Below are positions 33,166 through 46,323 of a stretch of DNA of 64,000 nucleotides, piece after piece (within the stretch, counting starts at the first letter, position 1; each line of letters opens with the position of its first letter). The position numbers and the translations under genes were made by a program. The DNA is from Perkinsus olseni (lineage: Eukaryota; Perkinsozoa; Perkinsida). The notes beneath the pieces are model-generated. The model was not told the DNA's origin. It made no database searches and saw only the letters and a program-made list of their open reading frames with translations. The stretch covers positions 62,001 through 126,000 of the forward strand of contig JABANN010000014.1 in the NCBI GenBank assembly GCA_013115125.1, in the 5' to 3' direction.

Positions 33166-34562
33166 ATGGCATCGCTAACGCCGATTCTTGAAGACTCCAC
33201 CGGCATTCTGGCCGCGAAAATGGAAGCTCTGAGTATGCGAATGAGCAACCTTGAGAGTCTGTTCTTACCGAATATACCCAGCGTAACGGAGCCCCACCCC
33301 ATAGCTCTTCTCAGTGAGTGCCACCTGTGGAAAGCAACCATGATGCGAAGGGGAGCCTCAGCTTGCCGAGGGGATCACCATTGGTACCAGGTACGATGAA
33401 CCGCTCCCTGTCGGAATGCTTGAGCTTAATCGAGAGAACGGAGTGTGAACTGCGGGACGAGATAGATCGGGTCCAGCACGAGCTGAAGGCCCTTCTGGAC
33501 TCGAGAATCGAGGTGAGTAGGGCCTCGATGGCTCTATTAGGGTCTAGCTGAGCGCTTCGGTCGTCCAATTTGGCCGTTTGAAACTGGGTCCAATCCAGTT
33601 TGAAACTGGGACGCGTGAAGGCTGTCCAAAGTGCTCTGCCGCAACCGAATGCAGTTTCATTTAGAGTGTTCATACCCTAGCTAGCGATGCACTCGCCAGA
33701 GTTGACTCACTAGAAGTTGCGCGGTCTGGAGATGTTTCGCGGATCGACAAGCTGGTGAAGGATATTAATATTCTCAAACGGGATGATCGCAAGGAGGCGC
33801 AGGTAGACAGTTGCTCCTCAAGTTCGATACTCTCGAATCTGGGAGGCTTGTGTTCTACGCAGGCCCAGAACAAGACACGGGAATTGGCCGAACATATCGC
33901 TGAGCTCCGTCACGACAACCACAAACTTCGCGTCGAAGTACGTCGCGAGTATTCCTTCCTCTTAACCTTCCGTCTTCAGGTGGAAAGTTTATCTGAAACA
34001 TGTGGGGACTTGGATAAGCGATTCGCTTCTACCAGCTCCCTAGCGGAGATCCAGGAGCGCGTCCACACTATAGACGAAGTTGCACAGCGATTTGACCAAA
34101 CCGACAGGTCCATGAAATTGGTACGTCTTTCTCGAGGAATCTGCGGTGTGGGGAGCTACTGACCGCTTACCTCCATGAACGAACGTTCACACTTGTCGTA
34201 GGTCAATGAGGAGGTTCTCCGGTTGAAGGAACGGTTGCTGCTGAGCGAAAACTCTAGGGAGGATGAGATCGGCGCTGTTCGGACGGGCTTGGCTGCCCTG
34301 CAGACTTCGATCACCGCGGATCTAGACACTCTTAAGCTCAAATTTGAGCAGCTCGAGAATGTACGCCTTGTGAAGATTGCGCGGCAGAATGATCACTTGT
34401 CAGAGTCGATGGTGTCCGTCGTTCGACGAAGCGCAGCGGCTCGATGATCATCCACAAGGCCCTGATGTGGTACCAGGCGTGGCTAGTTTACAGAAGATCA
34501 GCTTGGAGGTGAAGAACATGGCCCGTGGAGGCTACGGCAGGAGCTCCTACGGATCAACATGA
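33166..34562 (+). CDS. Coiled-coil protein of unknown function
   Basis: The ATG at 33166 opens MASLTPILEDSTGILAAKM. Exons joined by GT-AG introns at about 33313-33390, 33511-33677, 33800-33863 and 33937-33978, plus others further on, encode heptad-rich helical segments: LSECLSLIERTECELRDEID, LARVDSLEVARSGDVSRID, KTRELAEHIAELRHDNHKL, SLSETCGDLDKRFASTSSL, EVLRLKERLLLSENSREDEI and a final helix ending KFEQLENV. The last exon ends in a Gly/Ser/Tyr tail, GGYGRSSYGST, with TGA at 34560-34562. The intron at about 33511-33677 contains two near-identical copies of TTTGAAACTGGG. The family is not recognised. A cytoskeletal or basal-body role is possible but unproven. Confidence 0.6.
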
Positions 34563-34879
34563 ACGCCGCTCTGCGCTATGATATGATTTGTGTTCGACCC
34601 ACGTTGGAGACAGGAAGGTGAATAGAAGAAGGAAGATGTCCACGTCAAGATCTCTGAGCCAAGATGGCCGACGAAAACCATGATGTACGCATCATCTAGT
34701 CGAACATACAACTGTGGGATACCCTGTTAGACACCCTGTTGCTGCGCGGAACGGCAAGCGTTCACTACACAACACTAAAGCAACGGCTATAGGTATCAAC
34801 TCAGGCGCGAACTCTACGTCAAAGCACAGGTACTTTTCAGAGCAGATAAAATTTCTCAAGGGGTTCCCACGGTAAGCCC
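34563..34879. other. Intergenic, nothing recognised
   Basis: Sequence between the coiled-coil gene and the pseudogene fragment. No gene signal was seen on either strand. Confidence 0.4.
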
Positions 34880-35045
34880 AACAGAGTTGTGTGAACGAGT
34901 CTGTCACCTTCAAATTCAGAGTCCGAACTTCGGGGTCCGGAGAGCTTAAGCGAAATAAGCTTACGTGCTGGATCCAAAATCCAACAGGAACGGAAGATAG
35001 AAGTTTACGGAGACGTTCTGGTTCTTTCCTCCATTCAGTCACTGA
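34880..35045 (-). pseudogene. Degenerate fragment of the secreted protein family at 38687-39892
   Basis: Read on the minus strand, about 34960-35045 matches the secreted gene at about 39070-39155 both in DNA and in protein (NFYLPFLLDFG here versus DFYLSFLLDFW there). The shared residues start LNG-KNQ. A small deletion is visible near 35019 and stops follow soon after, at the alignment position of PSPQAYF. Weaker similarity continues to about 34880. No start, signal peptide or C-terminus remains. It is a decayed paralogue that shows the family was duplicated. Confidence 0.72.
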
Positions 35046-36249
35046 ATGATGCAAAGAATCTTCGAGTCTCGAATAAAGCGATAGACTCGGAAGTCAACGA
35101 GAGGCTTCGGGAGAAACGATCGCCCAGCTTTAGCATAAATGAATCGGCGGCTAAAGGAGCTAGCATAAATGGCTGCTAAATCTACCATCGTCCCCAACAC
35201 GAGAGATTGACTCCAGCGATGACTGACTCGAGAACAAGTAGCTGCCACCAGTACAGCACTACAACTCAGGACAGTGTGGCTATCTGAGACGGCGCCCAAA
35301 GAGAGGTGAAATTGGACTGGATGGGAGCTATGCAATAATGTGATCTACAGCACACTAAGCTAAGCTCAGCGTAGCACGTATACTCATGAATGCGAGTGCG
35401 TCAGACGGTTATCTGATACTACGATGGTACGAAGTGGCAGTAAAGGTAAGTGTAGCGATGATAGTCCAACAGCTGAATAGTACTCAACCTGGCTGTAGCT
35501 GTTACATAGCGTGTACTATAGTCGTCAATATGTTGTCACTATGTTGTCACTATAGTGCACAGCGAAGACAGGGAGACGCTAGCGCCACGGAGGCGCCATT
35601 GGCACGCATGTCGAGCAGGCATGATAGCGCTGCGGGATCCCGGATGGAATGTGAAGTATCGGGGTGGCCGTAGAAGACCGAAACAAAGATGTCCGTGTGG
35701 GCAGACAAGTCTGAGTGGCTCTGGATGACGGACACTCTCAATACTTGGAACTCGAAGTCTATAATGCGTTTTTGTCTCCCTGTTGTCTCCCAGTCCTCTG
35801 TCAATATATGTCGTTATATCAAGTCGTCGGCCCAATAGTTGCCGAGATCGCAGTGCGGCTTGCGTGGAGCATACATTCACAAATGTCAGCCCTTTCGTTC
35901 TTTCCCAAAGAATCCCGTAGAAGGTTCGTAATGCCGCTTAATTGCTATGAATTGCGGGGATAGGATGCGTGCCGCACGTGCACACGCAGCGGGTGAGTTG
36001 GATAGCTTACTACGCTAAGCAAAGCGTGGCCACTGTCGATTTTGGCGGAGCTGAAAAGAGACTTACCCGGGTTAAGCTAACCCTTGAGATATATTATTTC
36101 TTTGCTTTGAGCAAAGTGACGGTGAGTCACCGCCTGCGAGTCCCGGCTTGGACTCTATCGAACAACACGTGAAGTTTGCGATTAGTCGACAAGTTACATT
36201 CGTTTGTGTTAGCTTTCATATACATTTCTAGGTCTCTCTGCCCTCACCA
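35046..36249. other. Intergenic region with small direct repeats
   Basis: About 1.2 kb with no supported gene. Two near copies of AGCATAAATG...GGC(G/T)GCTAAA occur at about 35133-35180. Open frames on both strands at 35386-35963 are short and without domains. The last part probably holds the promoter of the secreted protein gene at 36250. Confidence 0.4.
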
Positions 36250-37038
36250 ATGAACTCCATCCTGGCGTGGTTAATCGCTGTTCAGCTTCTGGCTCAAGGC
36301 GAAGCCCAAATTCGCCAAGGCAAATATGATTACTACTTGAACGACTCGACCCAGTTGACCTTCTTCGTGCGCGTACCAGATACAACCCAGGGTGAACCCA
36401 GCGTTCTTTTGTCGGTCTTTCCGGGGTCCTCCTATTCTGGTTCCCTCGACCCTCTTATTAGCGGCAGCAGTACCGAGTTCTTCCCATTGAGAAGAAGAAC
36501 CCGTGGTTCTGACACTTACACCGTCGCCTTGCTAAGTCGACGAGACGTCGAGGGGTTCGTTGCAGGCATACAAGCGTTTCTACCAAGTGCTAGACGACAG
36601 TCTGGGGATCTTACCACTCTGACTGTCGAGGGCGATAATGTTATTAGCACTACTTTTCAAGGCCAACGGATTGAGTTCCGTCGGCGCCTTCCTCCGCCGG
36701 TAATTCCAGGCATCTTCAAACAGTCCGGATACAACTTAACTTTCATCGTTGAAAGCAGCGGCACGGTTACAGTAGAAGCTGGGTGTCCCGAGAGTCCTCG
36801 GCCTGTCAGCGGCATATTCAGCCTGACTCACTTGGATGGCAACTTGTTCGAGGTTAGAAGCACGAGAGCCCGGGAGAATCTACTTCAGAGACTGAGTGAA
36901 TCTTGTCCAAGCAAACCGGTCAGCGAGATGGACTTCCCGCAAGTTAGTTTTGTACCTGAGGGCCCTAGCCCGTTAGGCCCTACTATAGTGGTGCAGATTG
37001 GAGTGTGGTATGTGTGGTTTGACAAGGTCGAAGGCTGA
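36250..37038 (+). CDS. Orphan secreted protein with two similar halves
   Basis: A single open exon of 262 codons from the ATG at 36250 to TGA at 37036-37038. Residues 1-20 (MNSILAWLIAVQLLAQGEAQ) form a clear signal peptide with a cleavage site after GEA. No other membrane helix is seen, so the protein is probably secreted or lumenal. The mature part appears to hold two related units. The first starts near residue 23 (GKYDYYLNDSTQLTFFVRV) and the second near residue 154 (GIFKQSGYNLTFIVESSG). Each has G-x(n)-LTFxV followed by beta-strand-like residues and a run of charged residues. There are only two cysteines (positions 178 and 219 by count). I do not recognise the family. Such orphan secreted proteins are common in parasitic alveolates. 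Confidence 0.7.
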   Translation: MNSILAWLIAVQLLAQGEAQIRQGKYDYYLNDSTQLTFFVRVPDTTQGEPSVLLSVFPGSSYSGSLDPLISGSSTEFFPLRRRTRGSDTYTVALLSRRDVEGFVAGIQAFLPSARRQSGDLTTLTVEGDNVISTTFQGQRIEFRRRLPPPVIPGIFKQSGYNLTFIVESSGTVTVEAGCPESPRPVSGIFSLTHLDGNLFEVRSTRARENLLQRLSESCPSKPVSEMDFPQVSFVPEGPSPLGPTIVVQIGVWYVWFDKVEG

Positions 37039-37559
37039 AGCCCTCAAGTTCTAATCACCTCCACTAATTTTGTCGCCCTGCTGGAGGGCCTACTCGTCAG
37101 GAAGACTGCATTTTGTATCTCTTGTCAGGCGGAGTTCGGCTTGGCAAGCTTCACTTGCGCAATGCGCTATTGTACTGGGAATGTATCGAAGGTTGCGCAG
37201 CGCGCTCCTGTATTATTTGGTTTGGATCAAACCTTTTCATTGTCGCACCTTTTCATTGTCGCACCGTTGCTCAAGATATTCGCAATTGTGCTCTTCTTGA
37301 CGGTTCGCAATCAACCGTCTGTAAAGGCCCGGGTATGTTGCAACACTGTGTTACTGAGGATTCGCCTAGGACGGCTCACTCGCCTGTGGCCCTCATTTTG
37401 TCTACACAAGCAAGAATCCTGCCTGAGTGATATTGTTGAGTCCCTTAGATCGGAGGGTAAATACACTTTTCCAAGGAACCCTGCACAAAGGGGTGTGATC
37501 GAATTGAGCACGCGGAAGTTCTTGCTGCTGCTTGGAGTATAAGAACGCGACAGTGGATA
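37039..37559. other. Intergenic region with a 16-nt tandem duplication
   Basis: Plus-strand open frames here overlap in three registers and lack domains. A perfect 16-nt tandem repeat (CTTTTCATTGTCGCAC twice) lies at 37231-37262. Some of the minus strand below 37559 may be the decayed end of the gag remnant next to it. Confidence 0.4.
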
Positions 37560-37953
37560 GTCAGGAGGGGTAGAAGATAGATCTTGCTTCCCTCCAGCGA
37601 AAGAATCGGAACGAATAAACTGTGCCTTTTCCAGAGCCGCTTGAATAGTAGTAGGATTCGCATTCCTGACCTTCCGAGCCAAATCGACTGAATAACCCTT
37701 CAACCCACGAATAAACGCCGTTAAGATGACAGGCTCAACCTGGTCAGCTTGAAGTTCAGGATAAGAAGTGCGGCTCTATGAACCGCTTGATGTCATTCTG
37801 CTATGTGAAAAGAGACTCACTTCCAGGATCAAAGCCCCTCTGACTCAACATCTCGCTACTTCGAATCTGGGTAGCAACGTTGAGTTTCTTGGCCACATTG
37901 TTCACCAAATGCTCCATAGTATCTTTCTTCACAGGTAGTACAGTACCAGACAT
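37560..37953 (-). pseudogene. Degenerate retrotransposon gag-like remnant
   Basis: The minus strand starts at an ATG at 37953 and is open into a helical region (KDTMEHLVNNVAKKLNVATQ). It is then broken by a stop near 37804 and by at least one frameshift. Past the break, a frame near 37675-37760 encodes the typical retroelement gag pattern F-I-R-G-L-K-G-Y, then LARKVRNANPTTIQAALEKA. This matches the common gag phrase in which an arm is followed by K-V-x-x-x-N-P-T-T and an Ala/Leu-rich helix. No protease, reverse transcriptase or long terminal repeat was found nearby, so this is a fragment. Confidence 0.65.
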
Positions 37954-38686
37954 CTAAAGACCGGAAACGGTTGTGCAGGGATAACTTTTATTGAAGAGCA
38001 AGTTAGGGGCTGGAATTTCTTTGGTGAGTACTCCATCGCTTCTGGATGCTGCAATTGCCCCGGAGTGAGGCCACGGCCCTGAAGAGCTTACCCTGGCCTC
38101 AAATGGTCTGCGTCAGACCAAGATCATATTGGCAGGTATCCTCTTATCAAGCCTATCATAGCAATGGCTCTTCGCCTTGCCTTCCTTTGAGGCCGTGCGT
38201 AGTAACGGAGGAGATCGAGAAACTCCGGATGTAATGAGCTCTTGCCTCGGACAGACTCATAACTTATCGACGAATCGTCGACGACGATGAGCTTGACAAA
38301 AGTTTGTTTGTCAAATTATGTCTTCAGGTGATAGAGCAGATTGTGAATTCTGAGACCTGAGTCCTTCCATCGGAACTGGGAGTAACTGTGTCAAGCTGCG
38401 TCAGGCAGCTTGCCTGCCATTTGCGAGCACAATCGGCAAGACGGCCGACTCTAGTCCGACTGCTAGAGGCCGACTGCTATTGACAGCTTAAACGGTGTGT
38501 TGCACGCTGCTCGTGTCCTTAAGTGGCCCGATGATGCACTCTCATAAAAACTCGACTACATCCTCATTATACTATTGAAAAAGCGCCTCTTTTCTGCATC
38601 GACTCCATTGAGGAGCCCATTGGACGAAGGATAATATAGCCATATAATCGATAACCACCCACAGTTTACGTTGAGAATGATGACAA
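37954..38686. other. Intergenic region, nothing recognised
   Basis: About 730 nt between the gag remnant and the secreted gene. It is AT-richer than its surroundings in places (about 38560-38660). No gene was found. Confidence 0.4.
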
Positions 38687-39892
38687 TCAACAGTTCCTCC
38701 CAAAGCACCTCCGGTAGTCTGTCGTCAACCACGTGAAGGGCATCAGACTGAGCGTGTAGAACCCCATGCGGGTTCCTTCACTGCCCACTCTGGACCTGAC
38801 CGACTTCATCAGTTCAATAGCCCCGTTGGGAGCCCACGAGCCAAGCTCGTCGGTCCCGTTAGAGTTCGTACAAGTGCCAGTATTCAACGGATACATACAC
38901 CCGGTAGACCCAAAGTGTCTCGGAGACCACAACATCGCGGTATCATCATCGTACCGCTGCGTGTCTGTCCGAGGTAGCGGAGACTCTCCGGAAGTGCTCG
39001 AGAGAAGGAAATTGGTCATATCCTGGACGTTTCCTCTCCTGGTGAAGAACTCCGAAGAGCTTCCAAAATAAGCTTGAGGGCTGGGCACCCAGAAATCCAG
39101 CAGGAACGAAAGATAGAAGTCCACAGAGGTACCGTACTGGTTCTTCATACCATTCAGTAAACCAAGACCGACCGTCAAGCCCAGTTTTAGGGATCCCTTG
39201 GCAGACGCACCTTGGCTCATGAACGTCGGTAGATCTCTACTGCTGATGCTGATACCGTCAATAACTATGCCGACGATCACTTGAGCTTTAATGAACGCAT
39301 TCCAAGTGGCCGCGAATCTGAAGAGGCAGGCCACCACATTGGGCTGCCCCGTACACACGGCCGACCAGGTACTGTCATTAGGGATAACATTGAGCCAGAC
39401 ACTGGTGCCACTCTTCTGGAGTTGCTGCAGGAAGGACTGGAAGTCCTGCCCTCCTCCAGCGTTGGTAGTCCGACTTACACGCGTGACGTCACCGTCCACC
39501 CAGTTGCGCAGAATGCTGCCAGTTACCGTTAGAACAAGATCGGCTACTCTGACGTTGAGACAGTTGTTGCCCGAGCTGAATGCTGGCAGATGGTCTGTAA
39601 GGAAGGTCCGGGGACCAGAAGCTGACATGCTGGGCCAATCAGAGAAGAGCACGATTTTGGTGGTAACCACGATGGCTCTGCCGCCGCCAGGGCACACGTC
39701 AGGGGAAGGGGTGGTCGTAGGGCCGGTAGGCGATGGTGGCTGCGTGGGCAACTGGGTAGTTAAGCCGCTCCCTGTCGGAGGAGGCCTGATGTTGGGTTGG
39801 ACTCGAGAGTTACACCCCGCAATCGAGAGTACCACACCAAGAACAAAAATGGCGACCACACATGCCCTTACCGAAGACATGATGATGAGCAT
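38687..39892 (-). CDS. Secreted or lipid-anchored protein with a Pro/Thr linker, possibly glycosidase-like
   Basis: A single exon of 401 codons. The frame opens MLIIM at 39892, with a second ATG at 39880. The N-terminus has a hydrophobic signal (ACVVAIFVLGVVLSIAGC) followed by a Pro/Thr-rich linker (PPPTGSGLTTQLPTQPPSPT). The body has hydrophobic beta-like stretches alternating with helices (AIVVTTKIVLFSDW, VIVGIVIDGISISS, LKLGLTVGLGLLNG, VDFYLSFLLDFW). This resembles a TIM-barrel chitinase-like (GH18) layout, but the catalytic DxxDxDxE motif is not seen, so the fold is a guess. It has a decayed paralogue fragment at 34880-35045. It ends CFGRNC with TAG at the 38687 side. It looks like an extracellular effector or surface protein. 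Confidence 0.62.
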   Translation of the reverse strand: MLIIMSSVRACVVAIFVLGVVLSIAGCNSRVQPNIRPPPTGSGLTTQLPTQPPSPTGPTTTPSPDVCPGGGRAIVVTTKIVLFSDWPSMSASGPRTFLTDHLPAFSSGNNCLNVRVADLVLTVTGSILRNWVDGDVTRVSRTTNAGGGQDFQSFLQQLQKSGTSVWLNVIPNDSTWSAVCTGQPNVVACLFRFAATWNAFIKAQVIVGIVIDGISISSRDLPTFMSQGASAKGSLKLGLTVGLGLLNGMKNQYGTSVDFYLSFLLDFWVPSPQAYFGSSSEFFTRRGNVQDMTNFLLSSTSGESPLPRTDTQRYDDDTAMLWSPRHFGSTGCMYPLNTGTCTNSNGTDELGSWAPNGAIELMKSVRSRVGSEGTRMGFYTLSLMPFTWLTTDYRRCFGRNC

Positions 39893-40097
39893 TATACACA
39901 GAAGAACTTGAACAGAGTACTGAATACCATAAAATGCAAACTCTCAGCCGTTCTACGTCCAGGATGATATACTCCCCGACCTCGGGTCGGTAGAGGGCGA
40001 GATTGCACTCTGCCGGAATCGCAGTAGAGGAGACGTCCGGACGAAAATACAGCCAGGCCCCAACAACTCGACACTCGCGATCCTCAGAAAGAACAGT

Positions 40098-43000
40098 TCA
40101 CGTCGAGGTAAGGCAAAATCCACCGCCCGTGTAACGTGGCATGTTGGGGTTAAGCTTCGCCTTCACCTTCTTTTGTCCGCCGGCGGTGGACTTCCCTCGA
40201 GAAGCCGCCTCATTCTGGCTAGACTGTTTCTTCTGCTTGTAGTACTTCTGCATGACCTCTTGTTTCTCTTTTTTCAACCGTCTAATTTCAGCCTGATACC
40301 TGCACGAGCTCTCAATCGGTCAGCCTCTGCAGGTCAGTACTCATCGATGACTCTCTTGTAGTCAGCTAGCTCAGCGTTCATCGCCGTCAGCTGATCATTC
40401 CTGTCCCTAAGATGCCCCTCGTGGATGACCAGCTGCTCCTGCAGCTCAGGACCTGCCCTTGTGGTATCCCGAAGCCTCGCTCATAAGACAGGAATCCCAC
40501 CCGGAATCCTCTCCAACTTGCGCTCCAGCTTCTTGATGTCTTCTTCTTCCCTTCTGACTGTCTCCTTTCTCTCTACAACCTCTTCTGTCCCTACAAAACC
40601 CAAGGGGCTCCGAATCAAACCAGCAGCGGGCTACTCGAGATGAGCCTCCGTTGGAGGTTGCGCATCTTCTCAAGCATGTGGAACATCTCAGGATCCGACC
40701 CCTCCAGTTCCCGCCACCGATGGACCTGAGCAGAATCCCAACCACACGCTGCGGCTGATGCTGTACACCTACATTCATCGGCTTCTCGAGTTCATCACTG
40801 AGGGCCTTCACTTTGGCGCGCTCACCCAGCAACTGCTGCTGCAGCTGGTAGGCCTCGTGCTTGTATCTCAACAACAACAACAACAACCACGCCGATAGGG
40901 CAGTCATTGGTGGCCAGCTAAGACTACTCCTCCATGTTCCCAACACGAGCGCGGAGTCCAGCTAGTTCCGCTTGCAGCTTGCCCAGCTCATCCTTCTTCA
41001 ACGCGATCTCATCGCACAGCTCTTTATAGCGAACTTCGCCAGCCTTGAGTGCTGACTGCAGCAGCAACGGGCCTTCCCTCTGCTGTGAACTCTGGAGAGC
41101 GCGGCTCACCTCGCACAGTTTTATCTTCTCATGAACCTCATCATGCTCGGCCTTCTTCTGTACCAACCGCGTGCACAGCAGCTCCTTGTCCCCGGCCACT
41201 CGGTCGGAGTTCATCTTCTGTTTATGGATCTCCTCCTCAGTCACTGCCCTTGCCTTCTCGAGCTTCGCAATCTCCTCCCGGTAGACCTGCCCCTGCTTCT
41301 TCTACGCACAGGCACATGCAGACCACACCTCTGCAACACTCGCCAAATTCCTCAGCCGCTTCTTGGCCTTCTCGAGCGAGGTCCTGAGCTGCTCAGCCGT
41401 CTTGGTCAGTTCCTGCGTAGCCAAGTGCTTCAGAACTAGCTCCTGATCCTTCTCCTCGATCTCGGCCCGCAGCTGCTTCGTTCGGTGCTCCAAAGCTAGA
41501 AAGAAACATAGACCGAACATCTCTCAAGGCTAGACGCAGTGGCAATGAACAACACTGGTCTGTAGGCAGGGTGAACGCGAGGGCTAGGTTGCCATCACTC
41601 GAGAACTTCCTCTCTATGTCCGCTATCTCCCCCTGCGCCTCGAGCAGGTTCTTGCTGTACCTGAAGATTCCCCCCTAGCGCACTCACCAGGTCGAAGCCC
41701 TACAGGTTCCGATCAGCTCTCACGGCCTCGTAAAGATTCTTCTGTTGCATACACTCAGTCTGAATTGCGGCGATCTCCTCCTTGAGCGCTGCCAGGCGGC
41801 TGTCTCGGTCACGAATGGTCTGTAGTATTCCCAAGTATCTGCCCTCCTGGCATCACCGGCGGCACGGAAGGGGCCAGCAACAAACCGATCATTGGTCTCC
41901 TTCAACTGCCGCATGAATCTATCCCTTTGCATCACCAGGTCATGTAGCCTACCATAAAAAGGTAAGCTGAAAAGGCGGAACCTAGCAGGCTACTGATCTT
42001 CAGTCTGGGCCTTCGCCTGCCTCCACTGTTGCAACTCTCGAAGCATATCATTCGACCTCTGCTCGTTCTGCTTCACCTAGGAAACGAGGTAGTATCGCAG
42101 AGACTACCAAAGAAAATAGCACGCTAATGTTCTCGAATCGCGAGATGATACTGCTCCTGTTAGACAAGCTGTACCATTCGCACAAAGCTAGCTGAACACC
42201 TGCTCGTCTCTACTATATGCAGTAAGAGGGCCTACCAGCGCAATCTCCATGTCCTTGCGGTCCGTTGCTTTATGCATGGCCTTGAAGAGGAGTTCTTTCT
42301 CGTGGGAAAGATCGGACAGCATCTACGATACCCCACCCCATACGGCCAGCTCTACACCTCCGTCCAACGCTCTCACTTTGGCGTCCGCCTCTTCCCTCCG
42401 ACGAACTTTCTCAACCTTATCCGAGAGCTCCTGGACCATCTTGGCCGCCGTTTTCTTCTCTTTCAACAATTCTGCCCGTTCCCGATCATCTTCCTGTCAA
42501 TAGTCGAGAGGAGGAGTCCAAAGTAGTAGAGCAACTGACCTCTTTCTCGGCGCAGAGCTTCTTGTAGATTGCCTCGGCTTTCTCCTTGGCCCTCTCTGCT
42601 TTATTCAACTCCTTCTTCTGCTTCTCTAGCTCCTCCTATGAAGGACAACGAAGGTGCCGCCAGCCCACCGGAGTCAGCCCCATCTCATAATGCCACGGTG
42701 ACCGGCAGCGAGAAGGGCAGTCCTTTCCGGTGATTGGGTGGACCCTTACATTAAGTTCCTTCATATCCTTCTTGAGCTTCTGTTTACGGCGAACCTCAGC
42801 TGCACTTTGCTCTCGCACCCGCCTAATCTCTTCTTGTAGGTTGTTCTGAACACCTCAATGCATGACGAAAGAGTCACCCCTTCAGTCCTCACCTGTATGG
42901 ATTTCTGATACTCCACGTCCCTTGACGAGGCTTTGAGGTCTCGCAGCACTTTCTTGTGCCTGAGGAAGAGTCATCACTCTCGTCCACCATGCACGTGCTG

Positions 43001-44487
43001 CATGTACTCCTCTTGGGTTTCGGCTATCCTATCTAATGTATCGACTGAATCTGACAGAAGTAAGTCTTTCGTCACCGCGCCACGAAATTCGATCGTCCGC
43101 TCGACTACCATCGCCTATGTCCTCAAGAGTCTCCCTGTGGCGTCTCAACTCGGCATCGAGTTGTTCCCTCTGGCGGATGTTGTCCTGAAACTTCGTGAGG
43201 CGTTCCTTGAGCAGATCTGCGGAGACCGAGAAGACATTTTCGATCGGAAGCCAAGCAGCCTCTCACTATCAACACGAGCTCGCTCCTGCCTCTGCTTCTC
43301 GCAGTCCGCCTCCAATGCTTGGCGAGTCTGAACACAAGTTCGATGCATCGATGGGCTACTTCTCATGGAACAAGCATGCCGGTTGAATGCCCGATACACG
43401 CTCCATCTGATGAGATTAATAGTAGGAAGCGACGGGGAACCAGAACCCTCGCTCGTGGAAGGCCGGCAGAGGGACCCGTGAAAAGGGATACGCCTCCTAC
43501 TTCCTCCAACTGCTTCGACTGCGCCTGCAGCTGCTCCACTTGCGCTGCCAGGATGTCTCTGTGTCTGACCAGATCAACCCTCTGCTGAGTGAGGACCTTC
43601 TCTCGAGTTTCGTGGCTAGCCGCTGTCTCAGCGCTCCGCTCCACAAGCTTCGACATATTCGCAACCTCCGCCTGACCAGTGGCATCGCGTGCGGGCCTTC
43701 GTACCAGCACAGCCATACCCTCAAATCCTCGATGGTAGTCCTGGACGTCTGCTCCTTATCACGACTCTCTTCAATGATCTTCCAGGCCTTCTCTATCTCC
43801 TTCTTCAACGCCTTTATAGTCGCCTGGTCTTCCTGTGATTGTCGCAGCGCTCGCTGGACCTGAGGACCGTGAATATCACCAACTCCTTACCGAGAGAAGG
43901 AGATAGATTTCCTCCGTGAGTAATGGACCAGTCAAGAATCTTCACCTTGTAAGCATTCTCCACGATCTCAGTACTGAGCTCCCGGCACTTAGTTATGAGC
44001 ATCTTCTCCGAATCGTGCGACTGCTTCAGCGTATCGTGGAGCCTCTCATACCTCACGACAATACAGTAAACGCACATACCAAATTGTAAGGACATGGATA
44101 TTGAATATTTACGTTATAAAAGAGGAACCTTTCGAGAGGCGAATGCTGCCATCCACTACCGGTCTGTACAGAGAAACTATCAAAATAATTCTGGAAAGTT
44201 TTCTCACTCCAACGTTAGAGGTTTTCACGGAGAGCAACCCCTTTGATGTCAGCGATTTGATGGTGCTTAACCCTAGCCACCAGAGGCTGGCCTCAACGTA
44301 TCGCCTTTCCACCTCTACCGTACTGTTCTCTGAATTCCTTCAACGATTCATCATCCAAAAGTTCCGCCAGAACCTCCTGGAAGTCCTTCTCGAGGGCTTC
44401 GAATGCGGACGCCTCGAAGGCCTCGATATTTTCCATATCGGCAGAGGGCTGTTGTTCTTGGGGGAGCTCCTCCTTCTGTGAGGCCAT
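40098..44487 (-). CDS. CFAP58: CFAP58, coiled-coil flagellar protein
   Basis: A long multi-exon gene for an axoneme-associated protein. The ATG at 44487 opens MASQKEELPQEQQPSADME. Exon 1 holds the family start SAFEALEKDFQEVLAELL and EFREQYGR. Later exons give RLHDTLKQSHDSEKMLITKC and RELSTEIVENAYKVKILD, LKKEIEKAWKIIEESRDKE, a very long heptad-rich coiled coil (about 40250-43800), and the C-terminal exon AEIRRLKKEKQEVMQKYYKQ. The tail is PRYTGGGF with TGA at 40098-40100. CFAP58 proteins are about 870 residues and essential for motile cilia and sperm flagella. At least 15 short introns are needed, and many frames are shadows. The match of both ends to the family is good; internal exon borders were not all determined. 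Confidence 0.85.
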
Positions 44488-44761
44488 GATGATTACAAAA
44501 GCACTACAATATCTCCCTTCAATACGGATAGGTCACTGTTGAAACGAGGAGCACCTGTAAGGTCGTCGCATAGAACAGGAAAAGGCAGCTGTCAGGCCTT
44601 CTGCCTCACTGACTTCCTCCCAGGTACCCATGAGAAATTAGAATCACTGTAACGACGGTCCCGGAGCAAGAGATAAGGTAGGTAAGATAGTACTGCTGGA
44701 AACACAGCGATCGACGTGTGGTGACAGTGTGATGGTAACAGGAGAAAGCAGTCGGAAACAA
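44488..44761. other. Short intergenic region
   Basis: A 274-nt gap between CFAP58's start and the DUS2 stop, both on the minus strand. Nothing recognised. Confidence 0.4.

Positions 44762-46323
<1,562 letters not shown>

Noticed and set aside
35133-35180. Short imperfect direct repeat considered as a microsatellite or mobile-element end
   Set aside because: Only two short copies, with no terminal inverted repeats or target-site duplication.
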